Positions 1-7,820 of a DNA stretch of 63,417 nt are shown here, one piece after another. A program made the position numbers and the translations under genes. The notes under the pieces were generated by a model. That model was given only the letters and a program-made list of their open reading frames with translations. It was not told where the DNA came from and searched no databases. Position 1 is the first letter of the stretch. Each line of letters begins with the position of its first letter. The stretch covers positions 1-63,417 of the forward strand of contig QCHV01000009.1 in assembly GCA_003217035.1 (NCBI GenBank), read 5' to 3'. This DNA is from Prochlorococcus sp. AG-402-G22 (GTDB taxonomy: Bacteria; Cyanobacteriota; Cyanobacteriia; PCC-6307; Cyanobiaceae).

Positions 1-225
1 GTAGCAATAGCGAGAGCTCTTGCGGCAAGACCTAAATTATTGCTGGCTGATGAACCTACGGCAGCTTTAGATAGTGTTACTGGTCGAGAAGTGGTTTCTC
101 TTTTAAAGGGTTTAGCTTTGGAACAGTCATGTGCAGTGTTAATGGTTACCCATGACCCAAGGATTTTAGATGTAGCAGATCGTCTCTTAAATATGGAAGA
201 TGGAAAATTAATTACATCTTTTTAG
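1..225 (+). CDS. ABC transporter ATP-binding subunit, DevA/LolD-like (5' partial)
   Basis: The reading frame is open from the first base, so only the C-terminal 74 residues are present. They contain the Walker B segment (LLLADEPTAALD), the D-loop and the H-loop (VMVTHDP type, here MVTHDPRILDVADR). The end of the ABC signature region (ARALAARP) is at the window edge. The 'ADEPTAALDS' form with a short tail after the H-loop is typical of the MacB/LolD/DevA family, which energises DevBCA- or LolCDE-type exporters of lipids and lipoproteins. The permease partner should lie upstream, outside the window. The substrate cannot be told from this fragment. Confidence 0.85.
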   Translation, partial: VAIARALAARPKLLLADEPTAALDSVTGREVVSLLKGLALEQSCAVLMVTHDPRILDVADRLLNMEDGKLITSF

Positions 226-255
226 TAATGTATTAGAAGAAAATTAATTTTAAAA

Positions 256-405
256 ATGTCTAAGCGAAGAAATCTCAAAAAAGAAAAACAAGAAAGGAAT
301 AGGGCATATGCCAGAAAATTTAAAAAAAGAAAGCTTAGTTCCCGTGGTGAAGGAGCTGGCAATGGTGTTACAGGAACTGCAAATAATGGAGGAGCTGCTG
401 ATTAG
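256..405 (+). CDS. Small basic conserved-type protein (49 aa)
   Basis: A short frame starts at ATG 256, 30 bases after the ABC ATPase gene. The first 28 residues are extremely basic (MSKRRNLKKEKQERNRAYAR, then KFKKRK), followed by a Gly/Asn/Ala-rich tail ending NNGGAAD. The composition (about 17 Lys/Arg in 28 residues) suggests a nucleic-acid- or ribosome-associated peptide. This is inference, and I do not recognise a named family. Same-strand position and tight spacing suggest co-transcription with the ABC gene. Confidence 0.6.
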   Translation: MSKRRNLKKEKQERNRAYARKFKKRKLSSRGEGAGNGVTGTANNGGAAD

Positions 406-499
406 TTCCTCAGCTGTGACTTTTTCCTATAAATTGCCTATATATGGGCTAACTTTGTTCAATAGAAATTAGATCTTTCAGTCAAATTATTTTCCAAGC

Positions 500-1432
500 A
501 TGTTTGTAAGTGTTGTTATACCTACATTTAATCGGCTGCCCATCCTTGAAAAATGCTTGACAGCACTTGAAAACCAGATATTGCCTTCTGGGATTAAAGG
601 TTATGAAGTTGTTGTTGTCGATGATGGCTCTACTGATGGAACATCCTCTTGGTTGAGAGAAAAAGAGTCTGTTTACCGGAGGGTAAAGTTGATTGAACAG
701 ACTCATGGTGGACCAGGTCAAGGAAGAAATAAGGGAGTTGATAATTCTATTGGTGATGTAATTGTTTTTATTGACAGTGACTTGGTTGTTACTGAATCAT
801 TCCTTGCATCTCATTATCGATCATTAACAAAGGCTTGGCTTCGAAGAGGAGATAAACTTTGTTTTACATATGGCTCAGTAATTAATACGGCTAATTTTAA
901 AAATCCTGCAAGTGAACCTCATAAATTGCGAGATTTGTCTTGGGCCTATTTCGCTACAGGAAATGTTGCAATAGATAAGTTAATACTTCAAAAGTCAGGT
1001 CTTTTTGACCCTGCTTTTAAGTTGTATGGCTGGGAAGATCTTGAACTAGGAGAAAGACTCAGAAGCATGGGGGTTGAACTGGTGAAATGCCCTCGAGCAG
1101 TTGGTTATCATTGGCATCCAGCTTTAAGCATTGAACAGATCCCAAATCTTATAAGAATAGAAAAAGAACGTGCAAAAATGGCAATGGTATTTTTTCGAAA
1201 GCATCCTACTCTTAGAGTTAGGTTTATCATCCAATTCACTTTATTGCATAGATTATTATGGGAATTGCTAAGTATAGGTGGGATTATTACCCCTAAAAGA
1301 TTAGTACCACTCTTGAATTTACTTATAAAGAAAGGCTACCCAGGATTTGCAATGGAAATATTGCGTATTCCACTTAATTTGATAGGAGTACGTGCGATTT
1401 ATAAAGAAGCTAGATTGATAGGTCTGCGATAA
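500..1432 (+). CDS. Glycosyltransferase family 2 (GT-A fold)
   Basis: A 310-residue protein with a classic GT2 N-terminus: VSVVIPTFNR at residues 3-12, the nucleotide-binding VVVVDDGSTDGT near 37-48, GGPGQGRNKG near 69-78 and the metal-binding D-x-D (IDSDLVV) near 90. An acidic GWEDLELGERL motif near residue 176 matches the catalytic ED region of GT2 enzymes that use UDP- or GDP-sugars. The C-terminal third is basic and hydrophobic and may lie on the membrane. It probably transfers a sugar to a cell-surface polysaccharide or lipid; donor and acceptor cannot be predicted. ATG 500 directly precedes the conserved first strand. Confidence 0.85.
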   Translation: MFVSVVIPTFNRLPILEKCLTALENQILPSGIKGYEVVVVDDGSTDGTSSWLREKESVYRRVKLIEQTHGGPGQGRNKGVDNSIGDVIVFIDSDLVVTESFLASHYRSLTKAWLRRGDKLCFTYGSVINTANFKNPASEPHKLRDLSWAYFATGNVAIDKLILQKSGLFDPAFKLYGWEDLELGERLRSMGVELVKCPRAVGYHWHPALSIEQIPNLIRIEKERAKMAMVFFRKHPTLRVRFIIQFTLLHRLLWELLSIGGIITPKRLVPLLNLLIKKGYPGFAMEILRIPLNLIGVRAIYKEARLIGLR

Positions 1433-1474
1433 TTCGTGCTATTTGATAGATTAACCCTGTACTTTAAAACCACA

Positions 1475-1565
1475 CACCTGACTGTTTCGGGTGATAACTT
1501 CAGTTCCCCTTTTTTTCTAAGAGTAACTGGTTTATATACCTGTCAGGTGGAGGCCAACCCGAAAC
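1475..1565 (+). promoter_or_regulatory. Putative structured rpsB mRNA leader with pseudoknot topology
   Basis: Two perfect inverted repeats interleave just ahead of rpsB. Arm A (1475-1482, CACCTGAC) matches 1542-1549 (GTCAGGTG). Arm B (1484-1492, GTTTCGGGT) matches 1557-1565 (ACCCGAAAC). The order A-B-A'-B' is that of a pseudoknot or of two mutually constrained stems. A small hairpin CAGTT/AACTG (1501-1505/1525-1529) lies inside. The last arm ends 7 bases before the ATG of rpsB, covering the position where a ribosome would bind. By analogy with autoregulated r-protein leaders it may be the operator for S2 feedback (inference). Confidence 0.55.
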
Positions 1566-1572
1566 TTTAAAA

Positions 1573-2289
1573 ATGGCTGTAGTAACTCTTTCTGAGATGA
1601 TGGAAGCTGGTGCTCATTTTGGGCATCAGACAAGAAGATGGAACCCTAAAATGTCTCGCTACATTTATTGTGCGAGGAATGGGGTTCATATAATTGATCT
1701 AGTAAAAACCGCTGTTTGTATGAATAGCGCTTATAAATGGACTAGAAGTGCTGCTAAAAGTGGAAAGCGCTTCTTGTTTGTAGGTACTAAAAAGCAAGCT
1801 TCGGAAGTTGTAGCTCAAGAAGCGATTAGATGTGGCGCTTCCTATGTAAATCAGAGATGGCTTGGTGGAATGCTCACAAATTGGACCACTATGAAAGCTC
1901 GTATAGATCGTTTGAAAGATTTAGAGAGAATGGAGTCGAGTGGTGCTATTGCTATGAGACCAAAAAAAGAAGCATCTGTCTTAAGGCATGAATTAGAAAG
2001 ATTGCAGAAATATTTAGGCGGCTTAAAAGGCATGAAGAGATTGCCTGATGTTGTTATTCTTGTTGATCAAAGAAGGGAAACAAATGCAGTATTAGAAGCC
2101 AGAAAGTTAGACATACCTCTTGTTTCGATGCTTGATACAAATTGCGACCCAGATCTATGCGAGGTGCCTATACCTTGTAATGATGATGCTGTTAGATCTG
2201 TTCAGCTTGTTCTCGGAAGACTTGCAGATGCAATAAACGAGGGGCGCCACGGTTCTTCTAGTGAAAACAGAGGTGGACCAAGAAGATAG
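1573..2289 (+). CDS. rpsB: 30S ribosomal protein S2
   Basis: A 238-residue S2 protein, the normal length. The N-terminus ([27 protein letters not shown]) carries the family signature [15 protein letters not shown]. Later come [13 protein letters not shown] and [16 protein letters not shown], the conserved C-terminal motif. S2 sits at the head-body junction of the small subunit and joins late in assembly. It is followed by tsf 82 bases downstream, the near-universal rpsB-tsf pairing. The 5' leader carries interleaved inverted repeats, described separately. The last residues are Ser/Arg/Gly-rich and disordered. Confidence 0.98.
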   Translation: MAVVTLSEMMEAGAHFGHQTRRWNPKMSRYIYCARNGVHIIDLVKTAVCMNSAYKWTRSAAKSGKRFLFVGTKKQASEVVAQEAIRCGASYVNQRWLGGMLTNWTTMKARIDRLKDLERMESSGAIAMRPKKEASVLRHELERLQKYLGGLKGMKRLPDVVILVDQRRETNAVLEARKLDIPLVSMLDTNCDPDLCEVPIPCNDDAVRSVQLVLGRLADAINEGRHGSSSENRGGPRR

Positions 2290-2371
2290 ATCATTTAAAC
2301 AAGCTTTTTAGGTCGCTAAAGCTTTTCACCCAAAAAGCGACAAGTAATTATCAACTATTTTTTCAACTCCT

Positions 2372-3028
2372 ATGGCGGACATAACAGCAAAACTTGTCAA
2401 AGAACTAAGAGACAAAACTGGGGCAGGAATGATGGATTGCAAGAAAGCTCTTGTTGAGTCAGATGGTGACATGACAAAAGCAAATGAGTGGTTAAGGCAA
2501 AAAGGTATTGCTAGTGCAGAGAAAAAATCAGGTCGTGTTGCAGCAGAAGGTTCTATTGGTAGTTATATCCATACTGGGGCTAGAGTCGGAGTCCTGTTGG
2601 AACTGAATTGTGAGACAGATTTTGTTGCACGAGGTGAGATTTTTCAAGGTCTTCTTAGGGATGTTGCTATGCAAATAGCAGCATGCCCAAATGTTGAATA
2701 TGTCACCGTAGATGAAATACCTTCAGCCATTGCAGAAAAAGAGAAGACTATTGAAATGGGTAGAGACGATTTAGGAGGTAAACCAGATCAAATTAAGGCG
2801 AAAATTGTTGAAGGTAGAATAGGGAAGAGGTTAAAAGAATTAGCTTTAGTCGAGCAACCTTTTATTCGAGACACTTCTATAACTGTTGAGCAACTTGTGA
2901 AACAAGTTGCAGGTCAAATAGGAGAAAATGTAAGAATACGTAGATTTACAAGATATACCTTGGGTGAAGGAATTGAAGTGGAAGAATCAGACTTTGCTTC
3001 GGAAGTGGCTTCTATCACTTCTAATTAG
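2372..3028 (+). CDS. tsf: Elongation factor Ts
   Basis: A 218-residue EF-Ts, the compact form usual in cyanobacteria. It has the UBA-like N-terminal domain ([20 protein letters not shown], residues 8-27) and the nucleotide-exchange motif CETDFVAR near residue 79-86. The protein displaces GDP from EF-Tu by disturbing its magnesium and phosphate sites. It lies downstream of rpsB and 2 bases before the next gene, so the unit is rpsB-tsf-unknown-recG. The rpsB-tsf spacer contains a GTCGCT/AGCGAC inverted repeat (about 2312-2341) that could trim or attenuate the transcript. Confidence 0.97.
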   Translation: MADITAKLVKELRDKTGAGMMDCKKALVESDGDMTKANEWLRQKGIASAEKKSGRVAAEGSIGSYIHTGARVGVLLELNCETDFVARGEIFQGLLRDVAMQIAACPNVEYVTVDEIPSAIAEKEKTIEMGRDDLGGKPDQIKAKIVEGRIGKRLKELALVEQPFIRDTSITVEQLVKQVAGQIGENVRIRRFTRYTLGEGIEVEESDFASEVASITSN

Positions 3029-3030
3029 TT

Positions 3031-4269
3031 TTGAATCAAGAAAAAGAACTAAAAAAGAAGTCCAATTTGGACCCATTTGAACAAATTGAATTCTTGCGGA
3101 GTCAATCCATATCTTTAAGACCAAGTGTTTACCGTATATACGCCCTTTATTTACAGTTGCTTAGGAATTCACTGCCAAATGTTGTACGACAAGCAATATT
3201 GGAACTTGTTAAGACAAGTACAGATGAGATAAAGAACTTACCAACTCCTGATTTGCAGAAATCATTCCAATTAAAAATAGACGATATTATTTCCAATGCC
3301 ATTTCGCTGTTGACTATTGAACATCTTGTAGACCTCTCCAAAACTTTAGAAAAAGAACATAAGGATTATATAGAACAAGTTAAAAATCAGATTGACAAAG
3401 AATCTACTGGGAATGATGAAGAATTCAAAAGATCTTCTGGGAACTTGAGTTCAGTGGAGTTGAGCTTGCAAATGCCTATTGATGAGAACTTAAGAACTGA
3501 TACCTGGAGTGAAACTAGTCTTTATGAGTTGGTCCCCGAAAGTAATACTATTCCCTCTTTGAAAGATCATAATTATAGAGATGAAGACAACTCTAATGAC
3601 CCCAATTTCAATGATGCCATTGATGGTAGTCAGAATGGGAAACCCCAGGAATCAAGAAATAGTATCAGCTTGTTGAAATCCATATTTTCTCTTGCCAATG
3701 TGAAAATTCTACATCGTAGTAATCACTCTATAAGAAGAGATCAGTCTTCTCTGAATGAAGCTGTTTCTATAGTTAATGAAGAATCATTTGTTAATAATTC
3801 ATTGCCAGAAATGCCAGAAGAAATTTTCAGTTGGATGAACTCTTTGGACTCAGCTTTAGAAACTAGACTAAGGAATCTCTCTCACATAATCAATATTGAA
3901 TTATTGCGAATTGGTTTGATTAATAGTTATATCCCAACATCTCTTTTAGAAGGAGTACTGTCAGGACAAATTCAATCTTTGCATTCTCCCTCAAATCTTT
4001 TGAGGTTACGCCTCCCAGTTCAAGATCAAAATGTAGAAGGAGTATTAGATATCCTTTGCATTTTTGTACGACCATCAGAACTTGAGTTTGACGATTTTAA
4101 ACTTAGAAAATGTAGACAGAAAATATTGGACTATAGGAAAAAAATTCAAAAGATGGTTAAACAACAAGATTATTGGAATAAACGTTGCTTAGCTAAGGAG
4201 CTGGAGAATAACTGGTGGAAGATTCCTCTAAAGAATAAATTAAATAAAAAAAATAAGAACCATAACTGA
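3031..4269 (+). CDS. Uncharacterised cyanobacterial protein between tsf and recG (412 aa)
   Basis: Starts at TTG 3031, two bases after the tsf stop, so translation is probably coupled. The N-terminal part (residues 10-125) is helical and Leu-rich (SLRPSVYRIYALYLQLLR). The middle (about 130-215) is polar, Ser/Asn-rich and probably disordered. The C-terminal part (265-400) is helical again (MNSLDSALETRLRNLSHIINIELLR) and ends in a very basic tail rich in Lys and Asn. No catalytic motif or membrane segment is evident. The position in a translation/repair operon and the basic C-terminus hint at a role on RNA, DNA or the ribosome, but function is unknown. Confidence 0.8.
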   Translation: MNQEKELKKKSNLDPFEQIEFLRSQSISLRPSVYRIYALYLQLLRNSLPNVVRQAILELVKTSTDEIKNLPTPDLQKSFQLKIDDIISNAISLLTIEHLVDLSKTLEKEHKDYIEQVKNQIDKESTGNDEEFKRSSGNLSSVELSLQMPIDENLRTDTWSETSLYELVPESNTIPSLKDHNYRDEDNSNDPNFNDAIDGSQNGKPQESRNSISLLKSIFSLANVKILHRSNHSIRRDQSSLNEAVSIVNEESFVNNSLPEMPEEIFSWMNSLDSALETRLRNLSHIINIELLRIGLINSYIPTSLLEGVLSGQIQSLHSPSNLLRLRLPVQDQNVEGVLDILCIFVRPSELEFDDFKLRKCRQKILDYRKKIQKMVKQQDYWNKRCLAKELENNWWKIPLKNKLNKKNKNHN

Positions 4270-4315
4270 TAAGCACACTGAACTAAATCAATGGCTTAGG
4301 CCTCTTCAGCAAGCT

Positions 4316-6751
4316 TTGAGTTTGGAGGCCGAAAATGGATTTAAGAATTTGCTTGGCAGAAATGAAAATTTTCATTCTTTTATTTCTAGAGAACTTTTAT
4401 CAGTAGATGAGAAACTACTATCTTTGGATTTAAGGAAGCTTTTAACTCAATTGTCGAATAACTTTGTCAACTATCCATCGGCTAATGAATCACAAAGGCG
4501 TCGTTTCGTTATTGATACTAGGAAAGCTTTATATGATTTATCTAGAAAATATGAGCCTTTAGTTACAATTAAGCCACCGAAACTTAGACTTTCAAATGGT
4601 TATGCGAGCTATTCGAAGACATTAAACAATCGGGACCACTCATTATCTTTAGAAAGCCCAATTTCTAATATCAAAGGTATTGGTGTAAAAAGTTCAGCTG
4701 CTTTTACTGCTTTAGGACTTTTTGTTGTTCGAGATCTTTTATTACATTACCCCAGAGATTATATTGATTACTCTTCTTTAAAAAGAATCAACTCTTTAAA
4801 AGGTGGAGAGACGGCAACTATTGTTGCTACTGTTAGACGCTCTAGCTCTTTCACTAGTCCTCGTAATCAGAAACTTTCAGTTCTTGAAATTCATTTACAA
4901 GATGTCACTGGTCGTATGAAAATCACTCGCTTCTTCATTGGGCGTAGATTTAGCAATAGGAGTTATTTAAGAAGTCAGGTTAATTTATATCCAGTTGGAG
5001 CGACTTTGGCTGTAAGTGGTTTGGTCAAAGAGGGTCCTTACGGCAAATCATTCAATAATCCAATAATAGAGGTATTGGATAACTCTTATTCGGAGGTTAA
5101 ATCAGAGACTATTGGGCGATTAATACCTGTTTACTCTCTTTGCGATGGTTTAACTGCTGACCGATTTAGGAAGGCTATAAAATGTGCTTTACCATTGGCT
5201 TCTCATTGGTGTGAACCTCTTGATAAGAATAGGTTGAGTCACCTTTCACTTATGTCTATTTCAAATGCCATGAGTGAGATTCATTTACCTCGTGATCAAA
5301 ATAATCTTAAAGAAGCTCGTAGAAGAATAGTCTTTGATGAATTCTTCTTTCTTCAATTAGGCCTTTTGCGTAAGCGATATGGACTGAGGAAAAAGCAGGC
5401 CCCTCCTATACAAGCTAATCACAATTCAAATTCTTTAACAGAACGCTTTGTGAATTTGCTGCCATATGATTTGACTAGAGCTCAACATAGAGTTCTAGAT
5501 GAAATTACATCTGATCTCTCTGCATCAGAGCCAATGGCTCGTTTATTGCAAGGAGACGTTGGGAGCGGCAAAACTGTTGTTGCAATATTGGCTTTGTTAT
5601 ATGCTGTTGAATCAGGTTGGCAAGGGGCATTAATGGCTCCAACCGAGGTGTTGGCGCAACAACATTATAGGAATTTGAATAAATGGATGCCTCAGCTAAA
5701 CGTAACAGTTGAGATTCTTACAGGCTCTACTACGCCTACTCGCCGCCGTCAAACTCTTAATGATTTATCAACTGGAAATTTAAATATTCTCGTTGGCACT
5801 CATGCTCTTATAGAAGATCCAGTAGCTTTTTCTCGATTGGGTTTAGTTGTTGTAGATGAGCAACATAGGTTTGGCGTAAACCAGAGAAATCTTCTATTAG
5901 ATAAGGGCCTCCAACCTCATTTGCTTACGATGACAGCAACCCCAATACCAAGAACTTTAGCCCTCTCTATTCATGGCGATTTGGATGTAAGTCAAATCGA
6001 TGAACTTCCTCCTGGTAGAACTAAGATTAAAACTAAATTACTTTCCAATTCGAGGAGGCAAGAGGCTTATGCTCTTATTAAATCTCGTGTACTAAAAGGA
6101 GAGCAAGTTTATTTTGTTCTTCCTTTGGTTGAGGAATCAGAGAAAATTGATTTACGTTCTGCTGTAGATGTTCATCAAGAATTTGATCAAGAAGTGTTCA
6201 AAGATTTTAACGTGGGTTTATTACATGGACGAATGAAAAGCCATGAGAAGGATCAAGTTGTCAGAAACTTTATTTCAGGTGAAATAAATGTGCTTGTTTC
6301 TACTACTGTAATTGAGGTTGGAGTAGACGTTGCAAATGCAACTCTCATGGTAATTGATCATGCAGATCGATTTGGTCTTGCTCAATTGCATCAATTGAGG
6401 GGACGTGTGGGACGAGGCTCCAAGTCTTCAGAATGTCTGCTTATAGGTTCTGATAAGAAGTCTCCATCGAGAAAAAAATTGGAATATCTAGTCGCTTCGA
6501 ATGATGGATTTGAGATTTCCGAGATAGATATGAGATTGAGAGGTCCTGGGCAAGTTTTAGGAACAAAGCAATCGGGCTTGCCAGATTTTGCTTTAGCTAG
6601 CTTGATAGAAGATTCTGCAGTTCTTGAACTAGCTCGAGAAGAAGCTCTATATATATTAGATTCTGACCCAGAATTATCTCATCATCAAGCTTTAAGAAAG
6701 ATGCTTGACGAACACTGGGACCGATTTGTTGGTAACGCTCAATTGAATTAG
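4316..6751 (+). CDS. recG: ATP-dependent DNA helicase RecG
   Basis: A superfamily 2 helicase that remodels stalled replication forks and Holliday junctions. The wedge OB-fold (roughly residues 115-270) is followed by Walker A GDVGSGKT (near 413), APTEVLAQQHY, Walker B as DEQH (VVDEQHRFG), TATPIPRT, LLHGRMKSHEKD, and the C-terminal QLRGRVGRGSKSS and RGPGQVLGTKQSGLPDF motifs. TTG 4316 gives 811 residues. However, a recognisable RecG N-terminus (WLRPLQQAL) is encoded in frame just upstream (4292-4318), where the open frame from 4244 has no ATG, GTG or TTG. The true start may therefore be a non-canonical codon (see findings). Confidence 0.95.
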   Translation: MSLEAENGFKNLLGRNENFHSFISRELLSVDEKLLSLDLRKLLTQLSNNFVNYPSANESQRRRFVIDTRKALYDLSRKYEPLVTIKPPKLRLSNGYASYSKTLNNRDHSLSLESPISNIKGIGVKSSAAFTALGLFVVRDLLLHYPRDYIDYSSLKRINSLKGGETATIVATVRRSSSFTSPRNQKLSVLEIHLQDVTGRMKITRFFIGRRFSNRSYLRSQVNLYPVGATLAVSGLVKEGPYGKSFNNPIIEVLDNSYSEVKSETIGRLIPVYSLCDGLTADRFRKAIKCALPLASHWCEPLDKNRLSHLSLMSISNAMSEIHLPRDQNNLKEARRRIVFDEFFFLQLGLLRKRYGLRKKQAPPIQANHNSNSLTERFVNLLPYDLTRAQHRVLDEITSDLSASEPMARLLQGDVGSGKTVVAILALLYAVESGWQGALMAPTEVLAQQHYRNLNKWMPQLNVTVEILTGSTTPTRRRQTLNDLSTGNLNILVGTHALIEDPVAFSRLGLVVVDEQHRFGVNQRNLLLDKGLQPHLLTMTATPIPRTLALSIHGDLDVSQIDELPPGRTKIKTKLLSNSRRQEAYALIKSRVLKGEQVYFVLPLVEESEKIDLRSAVDVHQEFDQEVFKDFNVGLLHGRMKSHEKDQVVRNFISGEINVLVSTTVIEVGVDVANATLMVIDHADRFGLAQLHQLRGRVGRGSKSSECLLIGSDKKSPSRKKLEYLVASNDGFEISEIDMRLRGPGQVLGTKQSGLPDFALASLIEDSAVLELAREEALYILDSDPELSHHQALRKMLDEHWDRFVGNAQLN

Positions 6752-7094
6752 TTAAATTTTCCACAATAACTAGTCCTATTTGTGACTCAATGAGACGGCT
6801 CTGCTACAGACTGTATTGGATGACACGGAATATATTGTAATTTCCGCTTTCTAAATCTTTACTATTATTATTTAACCTTATGTTTTAAATGGTTAATTGC
6901 TTAGACCGAAGAGGTTCTTTAGAGCAAAAGACTTTAATGAATTGTTTGATTTGATGTTTTAAGAATATTTTGTTATTTTTGATATTTTATTCATAATTAT
7001 TGTGCTTATATTGTCAAAGAGCTTTGTTGCGAGATCGGATTTGTGGAAAACTTATTCATTTTGTGGAAAGCTAAAGTTATAGCATGGTGTTTTT
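6752..7094. other. Gene-free AT-rich spacer, 343 bases
   Basis: Lies between recG and the VanX-like peptidase, both on the plus strand. It contains stop codons in all frames, no tRNA cloverleaf and no strong hairpin with a T-tract. The 3' half is very AT-rich and probably holds the promoter of the downstream peptidase gene, but I cannot pick a convincing -35/-10 pair. Confidence 0.5.
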
Positions 7095-7820
7095 GTGACT
7101 AGGCCTTGGCATAAGTTACCTATTAATTCTATAGACGAACCTCTTGTTGAATTGCCAAAATCATTACATCGTTTAGAGCCTCATCCTTATTTGTCTCTCG
7201 GAGCTCCTTATGGACATGGTCTTCACCCTTGGTTCCTTAGAGAAAAAGTAATACTCAAATTGTTGCAGGCTGAAAGGGCTTTGCAGAAACAAAAATCTAA
7301 TCTTAGGCTTGCTATCTTTGATGCTTGGCGACCTATTCCAGTTCAAGCTTTCATGGTTGACTATGTAATAAAGCAGGAATGTATAAAAAAAGGCTTAGAT
7401 ATATCACTTCAAGAATCGAAAGAAGCTTATAGGGATATCTTGGAAAATGTTGAGAAATTCTGGGCTGCACCAAGCGTCAGTTCATTAACTCCCCCACCTC
7501 ACAGTACTGGAGGTGCAGTTGACATAACCCTTGCAAACGATCTTGGTGATCCTTTAGATATGGGTGGGGAAATAGATGAGTTGGGACCAATCTCTTATCC
7601 AAGTTATTATTCAAAATCACATCAAATTAAGTCAAATTCATTGGAATCAGTTTGGAACTTTAGAAGAGTCTTGTTATTTGAAGTTATGAATAAAGTGGGT
7701 TTTGTCCAGCACCCTAATGAATGGTGGCATTTTAGTTATGGAGACCAACTCTGGGCTTGGAGGAGTAACTCTTCAAATGCTTTTTATGGAGCCTGCTCAG
7801 TTTCAGAAAGTAAATCATAA
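7095..7820 (+). CDS. D-alanyl-D-alanine dipeptidase, VanX/DdpX-type (peptidase M15D)
   Basis: A 241-residue zinc peptidase. Family signatures are RLAIFDAWRPIPVQ (near residue 75), HSTGGAVDITL (near 138; the His and Asp bind zinc) and the second zinc site with the catalytic Glu, NEWWHFSYGD (near 206). Enzymes of this family hydrolyse D-Ala-D-Ala. In bacteria without vancomycin resistance they serve in peptidoglycan turnover or D-Ala scavenging. There is no signal peptide, so it is probably cytosolic. GTG 7095 fits the usual start (TRPWHKLPI). The 3' end overlaps the convergent sir gene by 37 bases. Confidence 0.88.
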   Translation: MTRPWHKLPINSIDEPLVELPKSLHRLEPHPYLSLGAPYGHGLHPWFLREKVILKLLQAERALQKQKSNLRLAIFDAWRPIPVQAFMVDYVIKQECIKKGLDISLQESKEAYRDILENVEKFWAAPSVSSLTPPPHSTGGAVDITLANDLGDPLDMGGEIDELGPISYPSYYSKSHQIKSNSLESVWNFRRVLLFEVMNKVGFVQHPNEWWHFSYGDQLWAWRSNSSNAFYGACSVSESKS

